In this document: positions 17,532 to 25,852 of the stretch, piece after piece
Layout of the letters: every line of letters starts with the position of its first letter
Numbering within the stretch: the stretch's first letter is position 1
NCBI GenBank assembly: GCA_011050235.1
Contig: DRGC01000096.1
Location: 1-60,257 of the forward strand
Direction: 5' to 3'
DNA: 60,257 bases
Source of the DNA: Phycisphaerae bacterium
GTDB lineage: Bacteria; Planctomycetota; Phycisphaerae; SM23-33
Position numbers and translations under genes: made by a program
The notes under the pieces: generated by a model
Seen by the model: the letters and a program-made list of their open reading frames with translations, nothing else
Database searches by the model: none
What the model was told of the DNA's origin: nothing

Positions 17532-18395
17532 TCACGCCTGGGTGTAGGCGATGAGTTTGTAGGCTAGGCGGGCGGCGAGGAACTCGGTGATGTGGTTGGG
17601 CGGGATCGGCCGGACCTCGACGATGTCGGCGGCGACCACCTGCCGCTCGGCGCAGACGCGCCGCAGCAGATCGATCGTTTGGCCCCACAGCAGGCCGCCC
17701 GGCTCGGGTGTGCCCACGCCCGGCGCGATCGAAGGGTCCAGTCCGTCGATGTCGATGGTCACGTAGACCCGCTCACCCAGCATGCCCATCGCCCGGTCGA
17801 TCCAGTTCGGGTCATCGTGAATTGCGCGGGGGGTGATGCAGCGGTCGACCTGGGGACGACACTCGTCGAACTCCTCCTGCGAGATGTTGCGGATACCGAC
17901 TTGGCAGATATGCTCGGTGACGGCCAATACGCGCCGCATCACGCAGGCGTGGCTGAGGCCGCTGCCATCGTAGCTGTCGCGCAGGTCGGCGTGGGCGTCG
18001 ATCTGCAGGACGCTGATCGGGCTGAAGGTCTCAGCAGCGGCCTGGACCAGCGGCAGCGTAATGCTGTGCTCGCCGCCGAGTGTTAGCAGGAACTTGTCTG
18101 CCGCCATAACGGGCAGGGCGGCCTGGTGGACGCGCTGCATCATCTCGGCGGGGTCGTCGGCAGGCGCCGGCGGGGTTAGCGTGGCGACGCCGGCGGTGTG
18201 AAACTCGCGGAGCAACTGTTCGTCGAACAGTTCGACCTGCTGGGATGCTTCGATGATGGCGGCCGGGCCTGCGGCTGTGCCGGATCTGTAGGTGACGGTG
18301 CCCTCATACGGTACGGGCAGGATGGCATAGCGCGCGGCGGCCGGGTCGCTGAACTGCGGCTCCAGGCCCAGGAAGTTATCGGGCGTATGGGTCAT
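17532..18395 (-). CDS. speB: agmatinase / ureohydrolase SpeB
   Basis: A 287-residue ureohydrolase that would convert agmatine to putrescine and urea. The manganese-binding motifs are all present: LLTLGGEHSIT, then QIDAHADLRDSYDGSGLSHA, then YVTIDIDGLDPSIAPGVGTPEPGG. Length and motif spacing match bacterial agmatinases better than arginases. The start MTHTPDNFLGLEPQF at 18395 is the first Met before the conserved region. It is divergent from the pyruvoyl arginine decarboxylase at 18573 and convergent with the aminotransferase fusion, with 5 bp between the two stop codons. A TATAAA sits at 18418-18423 (minus orientation) upstream of the start. Confidence 0.9.
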   Translation of the reverse strand: MTHTPDNFLGLEPQFSDPAAARYAILPVPYEGTVTYRSGTAAGPAAIIEASQQVELFDEQLLREFHTAGVATLTPPAPADDPAEMMQRVHQAALPVMAADKFLLTLGGEHSITLPLVQAAAETFSPISVLQIDAHADLRDSYDGSGLSHACVMRRVLAVTEHICQVGIRNISQEEFDECRPQVDRCITPRAIHDDPNWIDRAMGMLGERVYVTIDIDGLDPSIAPGVGTPEPGGLLWGQTIDLLRRVCAERQVVAADIVEVRPIPPNHITEFLAARLAYKLIAYTQA

Positions 18396-18492
18396 CGGTC
18401 CGTCGGGTCGGCCTATGTTTATACCGGATGGGCATAGCGAGCCACAGCCTAAAGGCCCGCGCCGCTGAGGGGGGGGAGGGCAGTTTTCACAG

Positions 18493-18521
18493 TTGCCGCC
18501 GGGGGTGCGACGTTGTATGGT
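18493..18521 (+). promoter_or_regulatory. putative sigma-70 type promoter for the arginine decarboxylase gene
   Basis: TTGCCG at 18493-18498 and TATGGT at 18516-18521 are separated by 17 bp. The predicted transcript would have a leader of about 45 nt that includes the AAGGAG at 18560-18565. This comes from pattern matching in the divergent intergenic region only. Confidence 0.4.
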
Positions 18522-18572
18522 TCCACACCGGCTGCAGTGGCGGCCGACGTCGATATCGCAAGGAGACACACA

Positions 18573-19130
18573 ATGGATACGTCTCGGCTGGTTCCATCGC
18601 AGGTGTTCTTTACCAAAGGGGCCGGCAAGCACCGCAACCGCCTGCAAAGTTTCGAGTTGGCGCTGCGCACGGCCGGCATCGAGCAGTGCAACCTGGTGCG
18701 GGTCTCCAGTATCTTGCCGCCGGGCTGCAAGATCCTCTCCCGCGCCAAGGGCCTCAAGGATCTCAAGCCCGGGCAGATCACGTTCGTCGTCCTGGCCGAG
18801 GCCTCGACGAATGAGCCGTCCCGAATGGTCGGCGCGGGCGTGGCGTTGGCCCAGCCGGCCGCCGGCGAGCAGTATGGCTACATCAGCGAACATCACGGCT
18901 TCGGCCTGAAGGAGAACCGCCTGGCCGACCTGGTGGAAGATATGGCTGCGACGATGCTGGCGACCACGCTGGGGATCGAGTTCAACCCCGAGACGGCCTA
19001 CGACGACCGGAAGGAAATCTATCGCATGTCGGGCAAGATTGTCCGCACCCGCGCGTGCGTGAAGACGGGCGAAGGCGACAAGGACGGCCTGTGGACGACG
19101 GTCGTCGCCGCGGCTGTGTTTTTGCTGTAA
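18573..19130 (+). CDS. pdaD: pyruvoyl-dependent arginine decarboxylase
   Basis: A 185-residue protein that would decarboxylate arginine to agmatine. The self-cleavage site for the pyruvoyl group is the Ser45-Ser46 pair in LVRVSSILPPGCK. It is followed by GQITFVVLAEA and GYISEHHGFG, both typical of the PvlArgDC family. The start at 18573 has a clear AAGGAG eight bases upstream. The next gene on the same strand, a deoxyhypusine synthase homologue, starts 14 nt after the stop. Together with the divergent agmatinase this gives a complete path from arginine through agmatine to putrescine. Confidence 0.92.
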   Translation: MDTSRLVPSQVFFTKGAGKHRNRLQSFELALRTAGIEQCNLVRVSSILPPGCKILSRAKGLKDLKPGQITFVVLAEASTNEPSRMVGAGVALAQPAAGEQYGYISEHHGFGLKENRLADLVEDMAATMLATTLGIEFNPETAYDDRKEIYRMSGKIVRTRACVKTGEGDKDGLWTTVVAAAVFLL

Positions 19131-19144
19131 GAGAGACTCCGACC

Positions 19145-20257
19145 ATGGCGAAACGCAAAAAGGCCGCCCCTAAGAAAACCGCCGCCGCATACACCTGCCC
19201 GCCGCTGTCGTCGCAGCAGGCCCGGGCCAAGCGCCAACTCCTGCGCCGCCCGGTCGAGCAGATCTCGATCGCCAGGGACATGAAGGTCGCCGACCTGGTC
19301 GAGGCGATGGCAGGCATGTCGATCCAGGCCCGCAACATCGGCCAATGCGCCGAGGTGCTGAGGCAGATGTACGAGGACAAGGCCCGCCCGATCGTGTTCC
19401 TGGGCCTGGCCGGGCCGCTGATCGCCGCGGGACTTCGCGGGGTGATCCGCGACCTGATCGTGGGCGGCTACGTGGACGTGGTGGTCTCGACCGGGGCGAT
19501 TCTGTATCAGGACATCTACCAGGCCCGCGGGTATCAGCACTACCGCGGCACGCCGGCGGCCGACGACGTGCAACTGCACGAACTGAAGATCGACCGCATC
19601 TACGATACCTACGTCGATGAGGAGAAGTTCTGGGAGACCGACACGTGGTGCGGGTGGGTGGCCGACGAGCTGGGAGGGGGCAACACCTCCAGCCGGGCGT
19701 ACCTGGATTTTCTCGGCTCGAAGCTCGACGACCCCGACTCGATCGTCTACCAGTGCCACACCCTTGGCGTGCCGATGTTCTGCCCGGCCATCAACGATTC
19801 ATCCATCGGCATCGGCCTGACCGAGCATTACCATCGTCACCGGGACGATCCTGGCAGTCGGATGGCCATCGACTCGATCCGTGACAACTACGAGTTGGTC
19901 CAGATCGTCACCAAGTGCACAAAGTCGGCTGCGATCTACGTCGCCGGCGGCGTGCCGAAGAACTACATCAACGACTCGATCGTGATGGCCTACATCTTCA
20001 ACCAGGAGCGAGGCCACGAGTATGCCATTCAGGTCACCACTGCGGTGACCCAGGACGGCGGGCTGTCGGGCTCGACGCTCGGCGAGGCGCAGAGCTGGGG
20101 CAAGATCGAGGCGGGGGCCAAGTTCGCGATGGCGTGGGTCGAGCCCAGCGTCTCGCTGCCGCTGTTGGCGGGGTATGCGTTCAATCGGTTTCCAGCCCCC
20201 GCCCGGCAGCGCGTAACGTTCACGTGGGACGGCGACCGGCTGGTGAGCTTAGCCTAG
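19145..20257 (+). CDS. deoxyhypusine synthase homologue (probably homospermidine-type synthase)
   Basis: A 370-residue member of the deoxyhypusine synthase family. Landmarks are FLGLAGPLIAAGLRGVIRDLI, VDVVVSTGAILYQDIYQ and, near the C-terminus, EAQSWGKIEAGAKF, in which Lys320 corresponds to the catalytic lysine that forms the enzyme-butylimine intermediate. Bacteria lack eIF5A hypusination, and bacterial homologues are thought to transfer the aminobutyl group to putrescine or a related amine. The N-terminus is a basic, Lys/Ala-rich stretch (MAKRKKAAPKKTAAAY). It is directly downstream of the arginine decarboxylase, which supports a polyamine role. The choice between homospermidine and another product cannot be made from sequence alone. 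Confidence 0.85.
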   Translation: MAKRKKAAPKKTAAAYTCPPLSSQQARAKRQLLRRPVEQISIARDMKVADLVEAMAGMSIQARNIGQCAEVLRQMYEDKARPIVFLGLAGPLIAAGLRGVIRDLIVGGYVDVVVSTGAILYQDIYQARGYQHYRGTPAADDVQLHELKIDRIYDTYVDEEKFWETDTWCGWVADELGGGNTSSRAYLDFLGSKLDDPDSIVYQCHTLGVPMFCPAINDSSIGIGLTEHYHRHRDDPGSRMAIDSIRDNYELVQIVTKCTKSAAIYVAGGVPKNYINDSIVMAYIFNQERGHEYAIQVTTAVTQDGGLSGSTLGEAQSWGKIEAGAKFAMAWVEPSVSLPLLAGYAFNRFPAPARQRVTFTWDGDRLVSLA

Positions 20258-20316
20258 TAGTCCGTAACACGTAATTTGGTGGATGGCACCCGTCATTTGG
20301 CTGTTACAGACCACTG

Positions 20317-20634
20317 AGCGGTCTTACATACGTTTGTAGCGGTTGTGGTAGGAGGTGGGGATGTCGTGGTCTTACCATGTTGCCCCCACCTGAGTCCGGC
20401 CTATCAGAGCCCGACCATCGCGACCGGCCGATACCTCATGTGCTGAGGTATGCTTCCGCTGGACCGAGAACCCCTTTCCCGAGACCGGCAAGCACGCCCC
20501 CGCCCGCGGAGCCGTCGCATTGGACAGTGACCATTCAGCATTCAGCACCTGCCTGCCGGCAGGCAGGTTCGGCATTTGGCATTGGGATGCCCCCAGCCGG
20601 CTGTTGCCGGGAAACGGACTGATGTAAGACCGCT
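20317..20634. repeat. possible MITE-like element with 13-bp terminal inverted repeats
   Basis: AGCGGTCTTACAT at 20317-20329 is repeated as its exact reverse complement at 20622-20634, bounding 318 bp of non-coding DNA. Inside are a 22-bp perfect palindrome and AT/GC patchwork sequence. No target-site duplication is obvious at the ends and no transposase is present. A non-autonomous element is the simplest reading; a chance inverted repeat cannot be excluded without finding further copies. Confidence 0.45.
20547..20568. repeat. 22-bp perfect palindrome
   Basis: ACCTGCCTGCC is followed directly by its reverse complement, with no loop. Its right part, GCAGGCAGGTTCGGC at 20559-20573, recurs with one mismatch at 56365-56379 in front of bamA. 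Confidence 0.75.
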
Positions 20635-20650
20635 TAGGGCGAGGGGGCGA

Positions 20651-22189
20651 TCAGGCCGTCTGTGAGGCCAGGGCGAGCAGATCGTCGACGTAGCGGCGGT
20701 CGTTGGCGCAGACGGGCACCTTGTTCTGCCCGCCTAGCTTGCCGCGCTGTTTCATCCACTCGTAAAACGTGCCTTTCGCCACGGCGGCGACCTCCACGGT
20801 CGTCATGCCAAGATCGCCCCCGCGTTTGATGGAGTAATCGACGTTGATCGCCAGCAGTTTGCGGTCGATCTCGCGTGCGAAGGCGTCGGCCCCGCCGGCT
20901 GGGGGATGCATGAACTCGACCACGTACTGATGCGCGCCGGTGCGGTGGTCGGCGTCGGCATAGCGCGGGGCGGCGGTGAAGGCCTCCACCTCGGCGCCGG
21001 TGGCCTCGGCGGCGGCGGCGACCGCCGCGGAGACCTGCTGGCCGATGATGTTCTCGCCGAATGCGTTGATGAAATGCTTGTTACGCCCGGCGAAGGTGAT
21101 GCGGGCGGGCACGTGAGAGGTGAAGGTCACCACGTCGCCGATGTCATAGGCCCACAGGCCCGCGTTGGTGCTCAGCAGCACCGAGTAGGGCACGCCGGTG
21201 TCGACCTGATCGATCGTGAATCGCGGCGCGTTGGGTTTGCCCCAGTCTTCCAGCGGCACGAACTCGTAGAACAGCCCATTGTCGACCAGGATCTCCATCG
21301 CTGGATCGTCGCGTTGGGCCTGGATCGCGATGAATCCTTCGCTGGCCGGGTAGACCTCCAGGAAATGCAGGTCGTGGCCAGGCTCGAAATACCGGGCGAA
21401 CGTCTGGCGATAGGGTTGGAAGTTCACGCCGCCGTGCACGAACAGTTGCAGGTTCGGCCAGACTCGGCTGATCCCGCCGTCGACGGCGATGCCCCGTATC
21501 CGGCAGACGCGGTCGAACAGGATCTTCATCCAACTGGGCATGCCGGTGACGAACCGGATGTCGCGGTCGTTGACGCGATCGGCGACTTGTTGGATCTTCT
21601 CTTCCCAGTTATCCAGCAGGGCTAGGTCGAGGCCGGGCTCGTAGTGGGTGCTAAGCGGCCAGGTGATGGATTGGGCCGCGATGCCGGACAGATCGCCGAT
21701 CCACCCGCCGGCGTCGGTGGGCGTCATGGCGGTCGAGCCGCCCAGAAACAGCAGCTTCCCCGCCATCAGGTTGCTGAGCAGCCCCTGGCCACGACGTTTG
21801 TAGTAGGCGAACATCGCGATTCCGGCGCGACGGTTGGCTTTGGCCATCTCGCGGGTGACGGGGATCCGTTTGTCACCGGCGGTCGTGCCGGAGGTCTGGG
21901 CGAAATGGCGCACGACACCGGGCCAGCACACGTTCGCCTCGCCGGCCAGCATCCGTTCGAAAAGGCTCAGTTGCTGGACGTAATCACCGATGGGGACGGC
22001 CTGGACGAAGTCGGCGTGGGTCTTGATCGACACGAACCCGTGCTGGCGGCCGAACCAGGTGTCGTTGGCGCGGTCCAGCAGTTGGTGGAAGACTCGCCGC
22101 TGGCAGGCGGCGGGATCGGCCCCGCTCCGCTGCAGCCAGCGATCGACGTGTCGCAGATATACGGAAAAGGCTGGTCCCAGAAGGTTCAT
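20651..22189 (-). CDS. GH3-family acyl-adenylating enzyme
   Basis: A 512-residue protein of the GH3 family, known from plant auxin-amino acid synthetases and present in bacteria with unknown substrates. The adenylate-forming motif is HFAQTSGTTAGDKRIPVT (residues ~92-110). Other family landmarks are WPNLQLFVHGGVNFQPY, FLEVYPASEGF and GLWAYDIGDVV. The C-terminal FIN..GENI and DRKLLAINVDYSIKR.G also fit. It would activate a carboxylate with ATP for transfer to an amine. It lies 39 bp downstream of an alpha/beta hydrolase on the same strand, so the two probably act together, perhaps as synthesis and hydrolysis of an acyl conjugate. No signal peptide. Confidence 0.85.
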   Translation of the reverse strand: MNLLGPAFSVYLRHVDRWLQRSGADPAACQRRVFHQLLDRANDTWFGRQHGFVSIKTHADFVQAVPIGDYVQQLSLFERMLAGEANVCWPGVVRHFAQTSGTTAGDKRIPVTREMAKANRRAGIAMFAYYKRRGQGLLSNLMAGKLLFLGGSTAMTPTDAGGWIGDLSGIAAQSITWPLSTHYEPGLDLALLDNWEEKIQQVADRVNDRDIRFVTGMPSWMKILFDRVCRIRGIAVDGGISRVWPNLQLFVHGGVNFQPYRQTFARYFEPGHDLHFLEVYPASEGFIAIQAQRDDPAMEILVDNGLFYEFVPLEDWGKPNAPRFTIDQVDTGVPYSVLLSTNAGLWAYDIGDVVTFTSHVPARITFAGRNKHFINAFGENIIGQQVSAAVAAAAEATGAEVEAFTAAPRYADADHRTGAHQYVVEFMHPPAGGADAFAREIDRKLLAINVDYSIKRGGDLGMTTVEVAAVAKGTFYEWMKQRGKLGGQNKVPVCANDRRYVDDLLALASQTA

Positions 22190-22228
22190 CCGTGTCAGCG
22201 CTCCCGACGTATCGGCGGCGGGCTTTGG

Positions 22229-23209
22229 CTACTTCGCCCGCTCGGTCGACGTGTCGCGCAGATCCTCAGCCAGAAGTTTGTCGAGGCCGCAACGGCGCCA
22301 CCACTTGGCCACCGCTTTGGCGAATCCTTTTGGCTGTTCCAGCATCGGCGCGTGGCCGCATTTGTTCAGCCAGGCCAGTTCAGAGTTCGGCAGCAGGGAC
22401 ATGAACTCCTTGGCCACCTCGGGTGGCGTGATCTCGTCCTGTTTACCCCAAATCAGCAGCACAGGGCAGCGTACGCTGCTCAGGATGTCGGCGAGGTTGT
22501 CGCGCTTCGCCGATTTGGCGATGGAGACCAGGGTGCGTTTGTATTGTCGCCCGGCGAGCACCGCCTGAACGCCGGAGATCAGACCGTCAGTGACCATGAT
22601 CGGGTCATAGAAGATCTCGGAGAGCTTGTCGTGGATCCACTCGCGCGAGGGGTTGGCGCCCTGGGGGCGACCCATCTCGCGTTCAAACAGCCCGCTGGAG
22701 CCGGTGAGGATCAGTCCCGCGACGCGGTCGGGCATCTCCAACGCCAGATGCAGCGACACGTGCCCACCAAGGCTGTTGCCGCCCAGCACCATGCGGTGGG
22801 GGAGATCGGCGTTTTCGATATATTCCCTGGCATAGTCGGTGATCGCCGGAATGGTATTCAGCTTCGCTCCGTCCTGGAAGAACGGCAGCCGCAATGCGAT
22901 CGAGTGAAAGGTCCCCGGCAGGTGCGACATCATTTGCCCCCAATTGTCGGCCTCGCCCATCAGGCCGTGCAGCATGATCAGCGGCGAGCCCCGCCCTCGC
23001 TCCACGGTGACGTATTCACGCTCGCCCAGGGCCTCGCCAATGAAATCGGGCCCCTTCTTGGTGTCGCTGGGCCCGGTCACGCTGATGGCGACATGATTAC
23101 CAGGATTGCCCTGTTTGCGGCCACCCTTGCCGGCCTGCCGCAGTGCGGCGAGTGTCCGGTGCGGCGCCCGGCAGATTGCCGTTGCTAACGATGTCAATTT
23201 CTTCGGCAT
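22229..23209 (-). CDS. alpha/beta hydrolase
   Basis: A 326-residue hydrolase. The oxyanion region PLIMLHGLMGEADNW precedes the nucleophile elbow GGNSLGGHVSL. The acid and base are in LIWGKQDEITP and NKCGHAPMLEQP, so the triad is complete. The start MPKKLTSLATAICRAP at 23209 is preceded by a GAGGG at modest distance. A later in-frame GTG before TGPSDTKKGPD is possible and would remove the ~45-residue basic leader, whose sequence looks poorly conserved. It is the first gene of a two-gene unit with the GH3 enzyme. The substrate is unknown. Confidence 0.82.
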   Translation of the reverse strand: MPKKLTSLATAICRAPHRTLAALRQAGKGGRKQGNPGNHVAISVTGPSDTKKGPDFIGEALGEREYVTVERGRGSPLIMLHGLMGEADNWGQMMSHLPGTFHSIALRLPFFQDGAKLNTIPAITDYAREYIENADLPHRMVLGGNSLGGHVSLHLALEMPDRVAGLILTGSSGLFEREMGRPQGANPSREWIHDKLSEIFYDPIMVTDGLISGVQAVLAGRQYKRTLVSIAKSAKRDNLADILSSVRCPVLLIWGKQDEITPPEVAKEFMSLLPNSELAWLNKCGHAPMLEQPKGFAKAVAKWWRRCGLDKLLAEDLRDTSTERAK

Positions 23210-23617
23210 GCCTTCAGATGCCCTCGTTGCGCCGGACCTGCCGCCTCTGCTGGATACTTGGTCGCCGAACAGATCGGGCGTCGGAATTGTAATGGACGCA
23301 CGGGCGGTTCTCGATGTTTTTCTAAAAATTGCCGCCAAAGTTAGTTGCCCGCCTCCCCGGGCCTCCGTGGGTGGATGCCGATGGGAGCGAAAAGAAGAGG
23401 GTTTGATAGCATTTATGGGCCGAATGCGTTATGTTTTTTCTGATCCGACGTCCGAGGCCGTTGAGCCGGATTGTGTCGAGGGGGCCGGTCGGGAGCGGCC
23501 GTTGGGCCACCCAATGCGTCGGTCGAGTCAGACGAGAATTGCCGGAGCTTGGCGTTGATAGATCTTCGCAACGGAAGCGAGACCGCCGGGTTGGCCGCTC
23601 TTGGCCGACGTGGTCGT
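23210..23617. other. gene-free divergent intergenic region
   Basis: 408 bp between the divergent hydrolase and DedA/ATP-grasp genes. I see a plausible minus-strand promoter (listed separately) and an AT-rich patch around 23316-23335. No RNA gene or repeat is evident. Part of the right end may encode an N-terminal extension of the downstream protein if its true start is upstream of 23618. Confidence 0.5.
23286..23314 (-). promoter_or_regulatory. putative promoter for the hydrolase-GH3 unit
   Basis: On the minus strand TCGAGA (-35) and TACAAT (-10) are separated by 17 bp. The predicted leader is about 70 nt to the start at 23209. Match by eye only. Confidence 0.35.
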
Positions 23618-25372
23618 ATGGCCGTCGGGGCGGCCGGGATCGTTGTGCTGGTGCTGGCCACGCGGGCCTACGGGGGCGATGTCGCCTCCAGCCGCGTGAT
23701 GCAGTTGGTCAACGGCGCCGGCGACAGCGGACTGATCGTAACGATTGCCGCCATTATCCTCGCCTCGTTCATCAGCGAAGACCTGACCTGCATCGGGAGC
23801 GGCCTGCTGGCGGCCACCGGGGCGATATCAATCACCACGGCGCTGGTGGGGTGCTTCCTGGGGCTGTGGATCGGCGATGTGGGGATATATTGGGGCGGGC
23901 GGCTGATCGGCCGACGGCTGCTGAAAATCCCTCCGTTCAAATGGATCATCAAGGAATCCGCCGTCTTGCGCGGCACGGCGTGGCTGAAGCGGCGCGGGGC
24001 GATGGTGGTCTTCATCGGCCGGTTCGTACCCGGAAGCCGCATGCCCACCTATTTCGCGTCGGGCCTGCTGCACACCAACGCAGCGGCCTTTGCGATCTAT
24101 TTTGCGTTGGCGTCGGCGGTGTGGGTGCCGCTGCTGGTGGGGGGGACCTATCTGGCCGGCGAGGCGCTGGCCGATCGGATCGTGTTCGTTGTCGGGCGGC
24201 CCATGATGGGGCTGATCGCCCTGGGTGCGCTGCTGCTGGTGGCGGTGAAAGTCATCGAGCCGCTGTGCAGCCATCGCGGGCGGCGCCTGGCGGTGGGGTT
24301 CTGGAAACGAAAACTCCTGTGGGAGTTCTGGCCTAGTTGGGTGGCCAACATGCCGGTGGTGCTGCACGCCCTGTGGCTGGGGGTCAAGCACGATAACCTG
24401 GCGCTGTTTACGGCAGGGAACCCCGGCATCGAGCTGGGCGGGTTCGTGGGTGAGTCAAAAACCCGGATCCTGAACGACCTGGACCCGCCGGCAGAGCTTC
24501 GCCTGGCGATGACGCTGCTGGCTGCCGACGAGGCTCCGGCGGATCGACTGGTCAAGGTGCGGGCGTTTATGGATCGCGAAGGATTGTCCTACCCCATCGT
24601 GCTCAAGCCCGACGTGGGCGAACGCGGCAAGGGGGTGCACGTGGTCCGTAGCGACGAGCAGGCCCTGGAGGTGCTGGGCGGCTGCGTCGAGGCCATGATC
24701 GTGCAGGAGTACGCAGCCGGGGAAGATTTCGGGATTTTCTACTACCGCCATCCCACGGCCGAGCGGGGCGGGGTGTACTCCATCACCCGGAAAGTATTCC
24801 CGGTGGTCACCGGTGACGGCCGGCGGACGCTGGAGCAGTTAATCCTGGACGACCCGCGGGCCGTCTGTGCGGCCAAGCTGTATCTGCGGGTCAACGCTCG
24901 CCGGCTCGACTACGTGCCGCCCGACGGCAAGACCGTCCAGCTGTGTGAGATCGGCAACCACGCCCAGGGAGCGATCTTCATGGATGCGCGAGATCTGAAG
25001 ACGCCGGAGATGGAGGCGGCCTTCGATCGCGTGGCCCGGCGGTTCAAGGGGTTCTATTTCGGGCGGTTCGACGTGCGGACGCGGTCGATCGAGGAGTTTC
25101 AGCGCGGCGAGAACTTCAAGATCGTCGAACTCAACGGTGTGACGTCCGGACCCAGCCACGTGTACGATCCGTCGATTCCGACGCGAGAGGTCTACCGGAC
25201 GCTGTTCCAGCAGTGGCGGATTTTGTTTGAGATAGCGGCCCACAACGTCGCCGCCGGTGCGCGGAAGCCCACGGCGAGGCAGGCCTTTGGGGCGCTGTGG
25301 GACTACTACGTGCTGAGGGGCCTGGGGATGAGGCCCAAACCGCGCTTGCAGACCGACCGGGTCATGAAATAA
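23618..25372 (+). CDS. DedA/VTT membrane domain fused to ATP-grasp ligase-like domain
   Basis: A 584-residue fusion. Residues ~1-220 are a DedA (SNARE-associated/VTT) domain: ASFISEDLTCIGSGLLAA, GLWIGDVGIYWGGRLIGRR and FIGRFVPGSRMPTYFASGL, the conserved F.GRF.PG.R segment of undecaprenyl-phosphate or lipid translocases. After a linker with one more hydrophobic stretch, residues ~300-530 form an ATP-grasp-like domain: SYPIVLKPDVGERGKGVHVV, then VQEYAAGEDFGIFYY, and FKIVELNGVTSGPSHVYD, which holds the expected metal-binding E and N. The start was put at ATG 23618; the frame is open further upstream, so the N-terminus is uncertain. A lipid-linked substrate for the ligase is an inference. Confidence 0.8.
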   Translation: MAVGAAGIVVLVLATRAYGGDVASSRVMQLVNGAGDSGLIVTIAAIILASFISEDLTCIGSGLLAATGAISITTALVGCFLGLWIGDVGIYWGGRLIGRRLLKIPPFKWIIKESAVLRGTAWLKRRGAMVVFIGRFVPGSRMPTYFASGLLHTNAAAFAIYFALASAVWVPLLVGGTYLAGEALADRIVFVVGRPMMGLIALGALLLVAVKVIEPLCSHRGRRLAVGFWKRKLLWEFWPSWVANMPVVLHALWLGVKHDNLALFTAGNPGIELGGFVGESKTRILNDLDPPAELRLAMTLLAADEAPADRLVKVRAFMDREGLSYPIVLKPDVGERGKGVHVVRSDEQALEVLGGCVEAMIVQEYAAGEDFGIFYYRHPTAERGGVYSITRKVFPVVTGDGRRTLEQLILDDPRAVCAAKLYLRVNARRLDYVPPDGKTVQLCEIGNHAQGAIFMDARDLKTPEMEAAFDRVARRFKGFYFGRFDVRTRSIEEFQRGENFKIVELNGVTSGPSHVYDPSIPTREVYRTLFQQWRILFEIAAHNVAAGARKPTARQAFGALWDYYVLRGLGMRPKPRLQTDRVMK

Positions 25373-25428
25373 GGCCGCCTTCTCTGCGTTGAGTTGGTTT
25401 TCGTCGGACATTCGGGGGAGTGGGCATC

Positions 25429-25707
25429 ATGACGGCCACCCGTCGACCGAGTGGATTTTCGCTGCCGGAGTTGCTGATCGCGCAGCGCGCTCGAATGGAG
25501 GACGAGCGCCGGACACGTCGTCGGCCTCGACGGGAGGGGGCCCAGGCGCCGTCGAGGGCAACCATGCAGCGCCGTCGCCGCAGCGGACGGAGGTCCACGC
25601 CGACGATGTTGAAGTACATCATCGAGCACCTCCCGCCGCAGCGCCGCGCGAAGTTCGTGGAGTTCGTCAAGGGTATGCAGAAACGCTGGTCTGGGCGTCG
25701 TCGCTAG
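25429..25707 (+). CDS. small, strongly basic protein of unknown function
   Basis: A 92-residue protein beginning MTATRRPSGFSLPELLIAQR. It is very rich in Arg, with clusters such as RRTRRRPRR and QRRRRSGRRS, and ends KFVEFVKGMQKRWSGRRR. GGGGGAG lies about nine bases before the ATG. No domain is recognisable. The composition would suit nucleic-acid or ribosome binding. It could also be a spurious frame in GC-rich DNA, so confidence is limited. It stands alone between the DedA fusion and the EIIA gene. Confidence 0.45.
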   Translation: MTATRRPSGFSLPELLIAQRARMEDERRTRRRPRREGAQAPSRATMQRRRRSGRRSTPTMLKYIIEHLPPQRRAKFVEFVKGMQKRWSGRRR

Positions 25708-25852
25708 CCGCCGCTGGGACGCGTTTTCGTCCGACAGCTGGCCAGTGGGGGTTTCTGGGGTCGACCGGCGACTGACCGGGTATTTTTCACTCGTTTTGGG
25801 GAAATGTTGTGGTAGCATCCGAGATTCTTACGTATTCAGGAGCCGAAACGGT

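Larger units (their letters stand above)
20258..20650. other. gene-free stretch between convergent genes, with repeat-like element
   Basis: No credible gene is present. The first ~55 bp hold a weak inverted repeat (GTAACA near 20264 against TGTTAC near 20302) after the deoxyhypusine synthase stop. The remainder is a candidate mobile repeat bounded by a 13-bp inverted repeat (listed separately). Composition is patchy, with stretches such as ATTCAGCATTCAGCA and GGCATTTGGCATT that look unlike the flanking genes. Confidence 0.6.

Noticed and set aside
23403-23434. TTGATA and TTATGT as promoter of the DedA/ATP-grasp gene
   Set aside because: The spacer is about 20 bp and the -10 match is weak.
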